Positions 1-11,759 of a stretch of 64,000 nucleotides of DNA are shown in pieces. The number at the start of each line of letters is the position of its first letter. The first letter of the stretch is position 1. A model generated the notes under the pieces. That model was not told where the DNA came from. It searched no databases and saw nothing but the letters and a program-made list of their open reading frames with translations. Made by a program: the position numbers and the translations under genes. The stretch comes from Massariosphaeria phaeospora (lineage: Eukaryota > Ascomycota > Dothideomycetes > Pleosporales), in NCBI GenBank assembly GCA_011032825.1, contig JAADJZ010000020.1, positions 682,001 through 746,000 on the forward strand, read 5' to 3'.

Positions 1-2360
1 TTCAGACCGCGGGAGAGCGCACCATACGTTACGGGGATTCTTACTTATAGCGCGATTGTAGACCATGTAGTATAGTATATATAAATGCTCAATCGAGACG
101 TCGAGTACCGACTTCCAGTCGAAAGCAAACATGTCGTCCGAGGCCATGATTTTATAGACTGCGGGAGAGCGCACCATACATTGCAGGGAGTCTTACTTAT
201 AGCGCGATTGTAGACCATGTAGTATAGTATATATACATGCTCAATCGAGACGTCAAGGACCGAGTTCTACTCGAAACCAGACATGTCGTGTCTCTCTGCG
301 GATTTTTTGCCAGGCCCGCGAGGCGCACCATCGTTCGAGACCTGTATCTTTTACAGCGCCATTTCCAGACAATAGAGTCTATGGGGAATCCACGATAGAG
401 ACATTAGGTACCGAGTTTAAAGCAAAACCAGACATGGGCCTAAACCAGGTGTGATTTCTTCAAAACCGCGAGAAGCAGCATGAAAAGACGCGCTCAGTGT
501 TTATAGCGTCACTGAATAGCCTTGAACGTACTACAGATGTATGATAGGAACGTCGGGAAGTGAATCTGAGCAAGGGCAGACATTCAGATTCGGCATAGGA
601 ATTTTACCAAACCCGCAAGGGGCACCATGGCGCGAGGCGTTCAGGCTTTTACAGCGCCATGCCGTGCCGTCCAGTGTAATTCAAGTGCTCAACAGAGCCG
701 TCGAGTACCATGTCCCAGTCGAGAGCAACCATTTGAGGGGCTCATTCTTGATTTATCGAGGCCGCGAAGAACACCATAAATGGAAACATGTTCCGATTTT
801 GGTCGAGCCCGCGAGCAGGAGCATGCCCAGAAAATGCTGGTGTTTTTTTACAAAGCTATTGCATAGCTGTAGTGTGTAGAGCGAGATCGAAACAAAGATT
901 GGAGGGGCTTATATAGGTGCGTGAACGAGACATGTCGTATTTGAGTTTAAAATTTATTGAGGCCGCAAAGAACGCCATAAATAGGGTCCACTTTGGATTT
1001 TCGTCGAGGCCGCGAGCAGCAGCATGCCCTAGAATGTTCATGAATTTTAGACCGCTTTGCAGCATGTGGGGTGTAGAGAGAAACCGAAACAAAGATATAA
1101 AGGGCTGATAAGCGGAGCACCAGTCATGCAGGGGCGTTCCTAATGTTTTATCGAGGCCGCGAGGAACACCATGCACTGAGAGACTGTATTGTTTTGAAAC
1201 TGGTATGCAAGCCATGGGGTGAAATAAGAGTTCTCGAAGAAAAGGTGAAGTATTTGATATCGGTTTGTAAGGAGACATGCGTAATGCCGACGTCGGTTTT
1301 ATCAGGGCGGCGAGCAGCACCATTAAGGGTAATATTCGTCTTTTTAGGTTTCCACTATGGATTGTGAAGTGCAGAGAGAAGTTGACGGAAAGGTTGAAGG
1401 GGCCAGACATGTATTCTGTTTCAGTGATTCTGATCAAGGCCGCGAGCAGCACGCACCATCGACAACCTCTGGCTGATTTTTTCACATCGCCACTTGGGAA
1501 CATACTTTGTGGAGAGAATCCCCAAAACAGAAGACCGGAGTAGAGTATGTAGATGCATGAACCATACATGGCAACTTTTCAACTGCCTTTTTCGGGGAAG
1601 CCGCCGGAAAACACCATACATTGGCGTTCCGTTTGATTTTGGAGCACTATTGCAAGCCGTAGAGTATAGCAAACAATGTTGTCCGAAGAGAAAACAGGAT
1701 TGAGGTATGTAGATAGATAGGCATGTACGCAAACCAGACATGTACTTTGTTGACTTAAGTTTTTCGAACGAAGCAGTGAGTCGCACATTTGGCACCTGAA
1801 TGCTCTTTTTCGAATGAGCCTGATTGCGGAGCCAGGAGTATAATAAGAGGTATTGAAAACAAGACCAGAATGTACGATGTAGGTACGCAACCCAGACATA
1901 CCGGGAACTCCGCTGGTTTTTTTCGAACGAAGCAACGAGTCGCACATTCAGCAACTGGATGGTCTTTCTTGAATGACACCGATCGCAGATCCAGGAGTAC
2001 GATAAAAGTCTTCGAAAACAAGACAAGAATATAGCATGTAGGTGTGTACGCAAACCAGACATATCGGTGCTTCGTTGAGTTTTCTCCACGAAGCAAGGAG
2101 CAACATCCAAGAGGTTCAGCGTTGTTTTTAGAGCGCCGCTACAGACCGTAGATCATTGCAAGTATCTTCGCAAACAAGACTCATGTGGTTCACGTCGATG
2201 CATATTTTCGCAAACCAACCATGTATCAGTTTCTGTTCGATTTTCTCGACGAAGCAAGGAAACAACATCAGCTGTATTGTTTTGGATTTTAGAGCGCTGT
2301 CGCAGAGCGAGGAGCTTAGTGAGAGTGTATAGGGAGAGATTGGAGGGGCTTATATAGGCA
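1..2360. repeat. Degenerate tandem array, unit about 150-160 bp, 16 or more units
   Basis: A core resembling GCCGCGAGCAGCACCAT recurs near 9, 160, 315, 465, 613, 760, 808, 958, 1008, 1152, 1303, 1436, 1598, 1770, 1925, 2088 and 2250, mostly 144-172 bp apart. A second box, CCAGACATGT, recurs between the cores near 276, 429, 926, 1404, 1733, 1891 and 2054. A third, AGGGGCTTATATAGG, lies near 903 and again near 2345. The units drift gradually: the core reads GCGGGAGAGCGCACCAT at the left and GACGAAGCAAGGAGCAACAT at the right. Long minus-strand open frames across it (856-1569, 1421-2110) repeat the phrases MSGLRT and ASFEK, but they do not run in one frame through all units, so I do not call a protein. 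The array may begin before the window. Confidence 0.75.
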
Positions 2361-2611
2361 CGTTTGGAAGCGACCTCGAGAAAAAGGAGAGTCACGTGGT
2401 CAAATAGCCCCCGGAGATAATGTCTGGACACTAATCTATTAGCAGGGACGAATCATTTACAGACTCGACTGGGCTTTCTAGTCAAATGGAAGCGTTATTC
2501 TAGTCCCTTTTGCGGCCTCCAATCACCTCACCGCCACATTCTCTCGCCGACCTTCCGTTTCCTCGGCACACCAACTTCCCATCCCTCTCACCCTACGCAC
2601 CCTTCCCCTCC

Positions 2612-3660
2612 CTACCCCTGCAACTGCTTCTCCACGCCCCTCTCAACTTTCTCCAGCACCTCCCTGCCCTCAAACGTAAAGCTCAGCCCCCCCAGCGTGC
2701 GCCCCTGCGTCTCAGGAAACAAGGAATACACAGTGCTAATCTCGAGAACCATGCTCACGCAGTAGAAGATGTAGTACTTCCGGCGGATGGCATCCATGGT
2801 GATCGGGTCGACGTACGCATTGTGGAAGTTCGCGATGCGCACTCTGAGCGGCAGACGGAGACAATGACGACGATAGCGGCCGATTCCGAGTCGGTAATTT
2901 CGCGCCGAGCGGAGAAAATGGTCCATACGATGCAGATCAACATGGTCCCGATGATGCAAGTCAAACAGGCCTTTCAGCGCGGGAAGCGTGGCGCGATCAA
3001 GGCGATTGGCAAGCCGTTGATAAATTCCCAGCAAGTCTTGCTAAGCAGAATCTTCTGCACAGTCCTCGCTCCCTCGATACCAATCTGGTTGAGGATTTTC
3101 TTTAGATAAAACAAGAGCAGCCCGTTTCCAGACCACTGCGTGAAGGAACCCGTGACGCTGGCGATCAAGGACCGACGCCGCATGGCTGGGCCGCGCTAGA
3201 CATCGGCGCACATGAACTTACGCGCATCCTCTTGTTCTACGGCGATGGTGGTGCGGATGTGCGCGTACGCTAGCCGCCCGAACTCTTCGCCTTCGCCGCC
3301 CTCGCTGTGGCACTTTGCAGGACTGCGTAGCGATGAGACAACGGGGGCTCTCGGGGCAGAAGACCATGAAAATCACTTGGCTAGCGAAGGAAAAAGCCTA
3401 GGGGAGTGACGGAATTCTCCAGGACCAGGTGCTGCTCAGGGAGAAAGTGCCGTATGTTGTGCCCGATGCGATGATGGAGCCTGCGGACGTGTGAAACGAA
3501 GAGCATGCTCACCCAAAAGCCAGGAAGCATTGAAAAGACTATTTGCATACGAGAGTTCCCCAACGAGTGACGACGCATTCACAATCGCGAAGAGAATGCC
3601 GAAACCGAGAACCCAGCGAGATGCCATCCACGAACACGCTGTACTTGACTGAAGCAGCTT
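2612..3660 (-). pseudogene. Decayed MFS sugar transporter, lactose permease-like
   Basis: Fragments of a fungal lactose permease-type major facilitator lie in order on the minus strand but in different frames. Near 3627-3500 is GRWVLGFGI-like text with SSLVGELSY and SLFNASW. Near 3350 is a PESPR box. Near 3150 is GSFTQWSGNGL (family FSQWSGNGL). Near 2940 is a membrane segment with IVWTIFSA. Near 2800-2620 is the C-terminal YVDPI...KYYIFY...FPETQGRTL signature. At least three frame changes and stop codons separate them, and the stretch before the last fragment is too short to hold the usual transmembrane helices 9-10. A living member would import a disaccharide or hexose across the plasma membrane. 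The region upstream (3660-3860) may hold more N-terminal remnant but I could not align it. Confidence 0.75.
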
Positions 3661-4086
3661 AGAGAGCAGCTACATCGCATGAGCCGAGCTGTAGTATATC
3701 AGACCGTTAACCGCACCGCCAGTGGTCATGATGAGAGAAGCCATGATAATGCCGGTCGGGGATACCGGTAAATGCCACCAATGTCACGGCCATGAAAGCG
3801 CCGAGCGCATACATCGCGTTGTAGAGCGAGGCAGGACCCAGTAGGATGCTGTCAACAATCTGTGCATGTTAGTGAGGTTGAGACATCGCCGAGAGAGTTG
3901 CCTTACGGACGTGGCTGACCCGGGGTGGCGGGGCGGGGTGCAGGTGGGGGCGCACGGGCGCAGCGGGGCACTTACCGGTAGTGCGGCGCTAACCAGGCTA
4001 CCTCCACCTTCACACCCCCACGACTTGACTTCCACCTCGCACCGGTGCCAGTGACTCCCTCACCTTCGTCTTCAACTGTGAGCAAG

Positions 4087-6524
4087 ATGCGGCTCATCGG
4101 TCCAGTCGTTCTGTTGCTGCTGACGCACGGGCTATGCGGGACGGCCGCGAAAGGTATCCAGCCCCTTCCCTTCTTGCTAACAAACAACAACCATCACCAG
4201 CGATATTAGGCTAACACGATACCTACCAAAGGGCTATCTCCCCGCGGCAGCATTCCCAACCACGGTGACTCTAGCATCTTGCATCCGCTCGAGAACCGCG
4301 GCGGCTGGGTCGACCCCGAAGACGTGCCTCCCATGCCGCAGTGCATCGCCCAGCAAGACCCGTCCCTCTGGCTGCGCGCCTTGACGGCATGCACCAGCAA
4401 GCAATGCACGCGGCACTTCGGCGTCATCTGCACGCGGCACCAATGGCTCACGCAGCTCAGCTGTCTGACCACGAGCTTTTCCGCCGACGTCGTGCGCCCG
4501 TATCTGCCCGGCTGCAGCCGCTCCGTGCTCGCCAACGCGCAGCTGTATCGGTGGATCCGGGGAGTTACGGGACGGACGTGGCTGGCAGACGTCGGTGATG
4601 CCATGGGGCTGGAGCACTTGTCTCCGGCGTCGCTGGTCGAGGGGTATGCGGCCGTTGGCGTGGTCGACAAGGCGCCGACATGTCTGATCTCCGCGGTCTC
4701 CGCTCGGTCGTCGTCGGAGGCAGAGTCTTTCCTACATGCGGTGTCGTCTTGCGGTTTCACGGCCACGACTCAGCATACGGGAAACGCGGCTCGTCCCTGG
4801 GCGTACACCGAACGGCTGCGCTCGATCATCGCGCTGGATTCCGAGACTGCCGCTTACAACTTCACGGGGCAGACCATCAAACCCGGCGATTACTTCGACA
4901 GAGCTTGTTTCTGCAGCGCGTTCACCATAGACACGAGTAAAGAGCCGTGCCAGCAATCAGACCAGCCAGACTTCACGAGAGCGCGGCTCTGGATGCGCGC
5001 CACCTGCGGTCCGAAGTCTTTGCCCCGCGACTGGACCCACGGCCTGCAAACCACAGAGTCGGCCTACATCCCCATGGAAAACTGGCACTGGCCGCAGTGC
5101 CTCCCCGACATACCAGACTCGGTGCGCGAGCTGCCCGACCAGTGTGCCACAGATGCCTGCGAGGTTGATTCCTCTGGCTACTGCACCGTCAAACGCTCCG
5201 TCAACCGCTCCTGCTTCTGCAACAACATCAGCTACGAGTCCTGCGGCGGATCCTGCCACGACTTCGAGACGCGCATCGACTACAAGGCGTGGCTGCGCGA
5301 CACATGCGCCGCCGTGCCGGGCTGGACGGGGGGCCCATCGACGTCATGGCATGACGTGCTCTCGCCGACAGCGCGTGACATGATTCCCTGGCGGTGGACA
5401 CTCAGCGCGGAGAACAGCAGTGCTCATGCAACGCCGCAGACGTGCCCTTCCAATACCCGCAAACTCGCCAGCCTCGCTCTGATCAACGCAACGCCGTTCC
5501 TGACCGCGCTCGTGCGATGGAAAACGTCCGCTCGTAGCCATAGCTTCAAACGCCGACTCCTTCCACGGCTCTACTACCACCACTGGAACTGGCTATACGT
5601 AGGTCTCTTTATCGCCGCGCTGCAGCTCCTCGCGACCTGGAGCAACGCGGCCCTCGTCCGCGCCACGCCCGGCAACGCCCAAGTCCCCGTGCTCGAACTC
5701 ATGCTGCTATGGTGCTCCATGCCGCGGTGCACTGGGCTGCCGCTCGTGCTGGCTGGCACCCAATCGAGGGACTTGAGCGTAGTCCAGCCGGCGTTCGTCG
5801 CGGTGTCGGTGCTACAGCTTCTATCCGCATATCCGCTGTTGACAACCGTGAGCTACGGCATACAACATGCCTTCTACCTCGGCCGGCTGGGCACTGCGGA
5901 CCGGGGACGCGCGGCAACGGCCATGTACGGCGGTGCGCTGGTGTGGTTTCTCGTGTGCATGGCGGCTCTGGCTCAAGTGCTTCGCGCTACTAGACAGAGG
6001 AGGCACAGCGACGGTCTGAGTACCGCTGGTACACCGACCCTTCCGAACGGCGCCGTGAAACTCCCGGCCTTTTTGACTGCTCCCCTCACACTCTTGTTTG
6101 CGTTCATGGCGCCACACTCCACCACAACACACCACACGCGTCTCCCCACAGCAACCACCCCGCTCTTCCCCCCGCAGCCAGGAAGCCCCCCGCCGGCATA
6201 CTACGACACCATGTCTACCTCCCACGACTACGACCACTACCACTACCCCATAGAACAGACCTCATCCCCCACAGCAACACCCTCCCTCTACACCATCACG
6301 CTCACCACCACATTCTCCCTCTGGGCCGCACAGCTGCTGTTCTGGACCGGCTTCATCAGCCTGAGCGCGGGCAGGTATGTATTACTTCGTGTTATTGATA
6401 TCGACTCGGATTAAGCTAACGAGATGGCTGTAGTTACTGTCCGCCGCATCTTGGGGTTCTTACGGCGGTTTGGTGTGTTTGCGAGGTTGTTGGTGGGGTG
6501 GTTGGAGGGGGGGCGGGGTGGTAG
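4087..6524 (+). CDS. Cys-rich secreted-domain, multispanning membrane protein of unknown function
   Basis: The model has three exons: 4087-4153, 4232-6374 and 6434-6524. The first intron ends at AAAG/4231 after a GCTAAC box, and the second is GTATGT...GCTAAC...TAG. Both splices keep frame and add a signal peptide (MRLIGPVVLLLLTHGLCG) and a C-terminal tail that a single-frame reading misses. The ectodomain (about residues 25-430) is rich in cysteine pairs such as CFCSAF, CFCNN and CGGSC, and carries RTWLADVGDA and QHTGNAARPW stretches. It is followed by about five hydrophobic helices and a low-complexity Tyr/His/Pro loop. I recognise this as a widespread uncharacterised Pezizomycotina family, probably a plasma-membrane or wall-facing protein. 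No enzymatic motif is visible. Total about 766 residues. Confidence 0.8.
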
Positions 6525-6582
6525 TCTGGTGGATGGGATGGGTATATGTGGTGTGGATGAGCAGCGAGAGAAGGTTCAACGT

Positions 6583-8889
6583 CTATAGAATCGGCTTGAC
6601 GGTTTGCATGTCAATCAAAGTCCCCAAGCTCCGCCATAGGAAGCTCTGGGCATGTAAAATCGACCCTGATGCCGATTTAACATCTCGATCCTCCGTGTTT
6701 CCGTGCTCATCATCTTCCTTCTCCTTTCCATCCGCTCCAACACTCCAATTTTTACTCCGCCCCACCACTGCCGCATCTTGCACCTGTCCCACCAGCCCCT
6801 TACTTCCTCTATCCGAATGACACTGCTCCATTATGTTATATGATAAGAACAGAGAGATACCATCCGGGGGCAACTTGCATAGCCGCACGTAGCCAAAGGG
6901 GAATACGGAGAGTTCCATCAGCAGGGGGTCGGTGTTTGAGTCAACGTGGTTTGTAGATACAACGATACTATCGAGAATATGTGTGTTCGATAATTTAATG
7001 AGATAAGTACAACATTGCGCACAAAGGAGATTGAAGGTTTGTCCGCCAGGTTCGTGCGCAATAATTGGAATTGGATGATCATTATCGAAGTTAAAAAATT
7101 GTTGGGCGCGTCGACGATCGACCAGCGATTCGTCGTTGATCCGTACGATGCTGGTGGGAAGTAGTAGCAGTGCGGACACAGGCCTGAGATTTGTGTATGG
7201 TAAAGGCAGACCCGATCCCGATCCCGACGCCACATGGATTTCTCACCTGCCGCACTCGCCCATGCAATTTAGATGAGGCGATACCCGGGGCCCATCCCGC
7301 GAAATATAGTATTTTTCTTCCCATCCGTCCTCGAACTCCTCATCACTATCCATGAAATTATCACCAGGATCGCCCCATTTGTATCGATAATTCAGGTTGA
7401 CGGCGAAGAATTGCTTATCCTCTGGAAAAGCTTCCACACCACATCTCGAAGCATTGGGAAGAGATCATCTGAGACCTGCGGATCAACCTCTCGGTGTACA
7501 TCTAGCACCTGGGAATTGTCGATGATGTGTGCAAGGTCCGGGAACTTATTTTTGCCATTGGCCTGTAAATAGGCTGCGAGATCGGCTACTTGGCCCGCCG
7601 CACTGTCCATGCAGTCTTTGAAGACGAGGGTATGCAATGAACTTGGGAGATTGTTCAGCCAACCCTTGTCATGAGAAAATTCATGTTCTCCTACGTCACC
7701 CAGGTATCTGTATAAGGTTCCTGGAAAGAATTGGACTCTCTTGAGATGCTTGAATTGGCTCAGGTCTACGCGTATCTCATAAGGCAGTGGTTCTTCCTGG
7801 TCATCCGGTTCCTGGCCAATCGTAAGGTTATTTTAGAGAATCTTCGTGGAGCCGCAATGCGACATTGAATTGCTTCGTAGGCTCAGGCTCCTGGAACATC
7901 CAATTGTCGTGAATGAAATAAAAAGACTTCAAATGCCTGACGGACGATAAGAGGGAAAACAAGAAACCCGGGTCAAAGCGACAATCAAGAAGTTCGATCG
8001 AGTCTACAGTCCAGTGACGTGTTGCGGTTGGCCAGCCCCCCACAGGTTTACTTTCAGTCGCCAAATGGGTGAGAGTCAACTTCTTTAGGTGACCCAGATC
8101 GAGTACATTGCGCAGGAAAGATGGAAGATTGACATCATATGCGCTTCCACGTTTCGTAATCGATAGGTTCTGCAAGGATCGACCAGAATGACGGAAGACA
8201 GTCATGGCAGGTCGCAGGGCCACATTTCCGTAATGTTCGAAGTCACACCTTCGTTTTGAGTCGACGATGAACGATATAGAGCGAACGTTGGTAGCAAGAA
8301 CGAGGAGAAGCGCGAACATGGCCAGTTGTTGATCGCGACTGGAAGAGAGCGAGACCACAAATTTCTCATCCGAAGCCAGTCCCGACGTGCGAGTAAGAAT
8401 TTGCAGTTTTCTCGGATCCGGAGTTATTCGCATGGCACAGTTCTGCTTATGACCGCCCCCGGTGTAGTCCTTATAGTAGTACTTGATCTCCTCGATCTCG
8501 AGCGCAAATGTTGGGTTATCGTGCAGGAACGAAAGGAGATCTACCATATTCTCTGGTTCGAAGCAGCCACAAGCCCGGGCTCTGACCTCCACTGACTTCA
8601 ACAGCGGAAGTCTGAGCTGAGGCAACTCAGGGAACGCGCGTGCAAATTTCCACTGGTTAGAACGATCGCCAAGCAGACCGGATATCGTTAAGAGAAGCTC
8701 GTTAGGCAGGTCCTTGAGCGTAGGGCGTTGCGTGGGACGGGCAGGTTGGCGCCGTTGCGTACGGCGGGCAGGCCGGCGTGAAGAAGAAGCCCTCGCGACG
8801 GAGGACGACAGAGGAACATATGGTGAGTTGGCCGGACGTTGAGACACTTCCATCAGGTGTGCCATCATTGCGGGAGTGATCTTAGGCAT
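6583..8889 (-). CDS. F-box protein with two apparent frameshifts
   Basis: The ATG is at 8889. An N-terminal Arg/Pro-rich leader precedes an F-box (LKDLPNELLLTISGLLGD, about residues 57-75) and a leucine-patterned body. F-box proteins select substrates for SCF ubiquitin ligases; the target is unknown. The frame opened at 8889 stops at 7828-7830, but the next frame continues at once with protein-like sequence (NNLTIGQEPDDQEEPLPYEI) down to about 7430. A second switch there leads to EDKQFFAVNLNYRYKW. Both switches lie in short A or T runs and are cured by one extra base each. A GT-AG intron 7184-7246 then joins in frame to the last part, ending at 6583. Without correction the product is a 353-residue truncated protein. 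It is either a recent pseudogene or carries assembly indels. Confidence 0.6.
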
Positions 8890-9304
8890 TATGTCGTGAA
8901 TGAGGTCGGCGACGTTGTTGATGAGGCCGATACGCAGCGCGTTGAAGTCGAAGAGTTCGAAGACGTGTCTGGCAGTCTACACGATGTTGCTGAGGCGCAT
9001 GATGAGCAGAAGAGGAAGGTGGTTGGGTTGAGTGTGGGTTGAAGCTTTCCAACCTAAGCGAAGGCTTGGCGCGTCTCGCTACCCCGCAACACGATGGCCG
9101 GTGCACGATGACGCACACACGCATCAACGCCGACGACGCATTAAAAAAAGACAAGACTAAATTGAATTATTAAGCCCAAAGCCATTAATTTATAAAGCCT
9201 ACACCACCGCCTGATTACCCATTAATCCTACAAGCCGCAGAAGAAGTTTCAAAACCACCAATCGCCCAAATTCCGCTCCACCACCTAGTACAGATCCGCC
9301 TCCC
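8890..9304. other. Intergenic, nothing recognised
   Basis: This stretch lies between the F-box gene start and the 3' end of the next minus-strand gene. I see no gene, RNA or repeat in it. It should hold the F-box promoter. Confidence 0.5.
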
Positions 9305-9927
9305 CTAAAAAGCCAACACCGCCAACCCCAACACTCCCGCAACGCCGACGCGGACCCTCGCAGCAGCAACAGCAGCGCCCGTAAACGCCGGCGGCGTCGA
9401 AGTCGGCGCCGACGGCTTCGGAGCCCCAGTCCCCGTCCCCACAGGGCCGGTCCCAGTGCCACCGGGCGTCTTCGAGGCCCCCGGAGCTCCAGTTGCGGAG
9501 CCAGTGCCAGTACCTGGGGTGGTAGGATACGGGGCAGAGGGCGTAGTCGTTGTAGATGTGAGCGTGAGCCTTGTGGTGCGACGGACGGTCTCGGTGATGG
9601 TGACGGTCTTGTCGATGCAGGTGTCTGGGAGACTGCTGGAAAGGGGCTTGGGCTGTGGGGCGATGATGGAGACTGTGGGCGTGAGGATGAATAGAGAAGG
9701 CGGGGGGGTGACGGTCGTGGGGACGAGGATGATAGAGGGCGTGGGCTTTAGACCTGGGGGTTGGGTTGCGTGTTAGCGTGGGCAATGGCAATGGCACGGT
9801 AGCTGGGGGCTAAGGACGTACTGAAAGGGGTCGTATGGTCCACAGCGAGGCCGCTGGACTGCGACGGCGCCGTGGCGAGGCCGAGCACGGGGAGCAGCGA
9901 GCACAGAAGAAGGAGAGCGTTCTTCAT
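9305..9927 (-). CDS. Small Ser/Thr/Pro-rich GPI-type cell wall protein
   Basis: There are two exons, 9822-9927 and 9305-9753, joined by a 68-nt intron (GTACGT...GCTAAC...CCCAG) that keeps frame. This gives 184 residues. Residues 1-18 form a signal peptide (MKNALLLLCSLLPVLGLA). The middle is Thr/Ser/Pro rich and contains CIDKTVTITETV, a pattern seen in fungal wall mannoproteins. Gly-Thr repeats follow (GTGTG, four times). The end is a short small-residue stretch and a hydrophobic tail (VGVAGVLGLAVLAF) that fits a GPI-anchor signal. It is probably a glycosylated structural wall protein; no catalytic motif is seen. The annotated frame must be taken after splicing, because the unspliced frame stops at 9748-9750. 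Confidence 0.8.
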
Positions 9928-10955
9928 TGTGGCGGTCGGATTCGGATTGCTTTGAACGAGTGTATGTGGTTGGATCGGCAATAAGAACCGGGTACCGTAG
10001 AGATTGACTGCGAAGAAAGTGAGTGCCCGAGGATGAAGAAAGAGGAAGAGGGAGAGGGAGGAACAGCAGCGTGGCCACGCCCACGTTTTTAACGCTCGCC
10101 CGTTAGCGATGTGTCATGGGCAATTTCCCACGGCACTGTGCGTGCGCTCCCGCTATGGTGCTGTTGCGGCACCTTCCGCAGGTAGATGTGCGGTTCCAGT
10201 CACACTCTAGTCGCACAGCGCGCCGCCAATCAGGACGAGTTGCGCCGGGGAATTACGACGGTGTTGACAGAAGGGTTCGACGCACGGCGCGGCGACGCCG
10301 TTTGCTGGCCGGATCGGGGGGGTTGGTGCCGCCTTGTGCATAGCAAGGTGCTGGTTTGATTGGCGTGAGCGGTGTTGGGCAACGTCGAGTTGGAGTACGG
10401 TAGAACCTGGTTTGTATCAGTTTTCGACTATCAGCGCGTAGGCTGGCCATTGTCTGCTTCGATTTATGGCGTGTGTTCGTTGGGATCTTACCGAGTTTCT
10501 TGTCTAGACGCCCCGCCTCCGGACACGCACTCACGGCTGGATGCTGGCGAGGCATGCGGGATCAGGCCGAAATACAGGGCATGCGTCATTCACGCAGACC
10601 GTGTGTTGGTAGGTGGTAAACGGTATAGACTAGATTGCACGGTAGGACGTCGATATTGCGTGGCCGTTTCAAGTATGAATTTGGCGAGTGATACGGGCGG
10701 GGACGCGCTTGTGAGACAGTCCATCGCGCCCGGCTGCACTGGTTAGTAGATGGGAAAGGGGTATAGTCACATCTCTCTGTATGAATGTGCTAATTAATTC
10801 TCTGACTAGCTACCCTCTACCCGCTCCATGCGGGAGTGGAGATCTCAATCGTTCTGGAGGTGTCCGACATACCGGGCACTAAGAAATACCATCGTCGCTT
10901 CTCCAACAAAAAACAATGTAGCCAGCGAACGTCTCAATGTGTTCATGCGCCATCC
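9928..10955. other. Intergenic, nothing recognised
   Basis: This is about 1 kb between two minus-strand genes. Open frames here are short, lack family features and have no matching exons. The right half may hold the 3' UTR of the 10956 gene and the left end the promoter of the 9927 gene. Confidence 0.5.
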
Positions 10956-11759
10956 TCAGGCTGTTTCTATGGAAGCGACAACTGCTTCGCCAGTACCTGG
11001 ACATATGTCTGCGTCCATAGAGCAGATCAATCGAAACGTTTGGAAGGCGAACAAAACACCCCCCAGTAGGCCGATCCTGTTGGTCAATTCCTGCACAGTG
11101 TGCATGATTATGGGAGACTCCAAGCCGTCTGGAACAGCGAACTCGACCAAGGTCACATATTGGGGTTCGTGGAGCTTCTGAGGTTCTTGGACGTTTTCGT
11201 AATCGATGCGATCGTCAGCTTCAGTAGTCGCCCTTGGGTTCCTCAGGAGGCGGAAGCTGAGAACAACGTGGCTAGAAACGACTTGGACGGCCTCTGATTT
11301 GGTGATGTGTTCCAGAAGCTCCTCTTCGGTGTACTTGCTGTTGAGCGATGAGTAGTCGAAGACTAGCATCGCCATGCAGTTCCCGAGTTGGGGTTTGTAG
11401 ACATCCGCGGTCCATGGTTGCGAACACAGAACTGAAAGCGCCCAGTGTTCCATACGAGTAACGGATGGCAGGTGATCTTGGGTACCCGGAATGGGCGTTT
11501 TCCGGGGTGCTAGAGCCGCCTCGAGTGTCGTAACTTCGTAGAGAGCCATATAGGTTCGACTGTCGTTGTACTCGCTTCGTGGTTTGCTGCTATATCGCCG
11601 TGCGCGCATATATCCTGGGAGTTCGAGTTGCCATGGCAAATCAACGGTGGTCCACCATGCGTCGACATCGTCAACATTGTCTTCAGCAGGATCGACAACG
11701 GTTTGGTGTATCACAACGACATCTCCACGGAGGAATCTAGCTGAGTCCGGGTCCGACAT
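10956..11759 (-). CDS. Hypothetical protein, possible dimeric alpha-beta barrel (EthD-like)
   Basis: An intronless frame of 267 residues starts at an ATG at 11759. The N-terminal half has the order VVVIHQTV...LELPGYMRARRYSS...TYMALYEV, which resembles fungal proteins of the ferredoxin-like dimeric alpha-beta barrel (DABB/EthD) type, where an opening beta strand is followed by a GxxRARRY and a YLALYE strand. A second copy of the fold may lie at about residues 130-230 (LGNCMAMLVFDYSS... and YVTLVEFAVP). There is no signal peptide and no clear membrane segment except a mildly hydrophobic stretch near residue 235 (IGLLGGVLFAFQTF). The fold assignment is inference from pattern only and the substrate is unknown. 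Confidence 0.65.
   Translation of the reverse strand: MSDPDSARFLRGDVVVIHQTVVDPAEDNVDDVDAWWTTVDLPWQLELPGYMRARRYSSKPRSEYNDSRTYMALYEVTTLEAALAPRKTPIPGTQDHLPSVTRMEHWALSVLCSQPWTADVYKPQLGNCMAMLVFDYSSLNSKYTEEELLEHITKSEAVQVVSSHVVLSFRLLRNPRATTEADDRIDYENVQEPQKLHEPQYVTLVEFAVPDGLESPIIMHTVQELTNRIGLLGGVLFAFQTFRLICSMDADICPGTGEAVVASIETA

Noticed and set aside
856..2110. Long minus-strand open frames in the tandem array with repeated MSGLRT and ASFEK phrases
   Set aside because: The repetition comes from the DNA repeat; units are not multiples of three, no frame passes through all of them, and no start or splice context is convincing.
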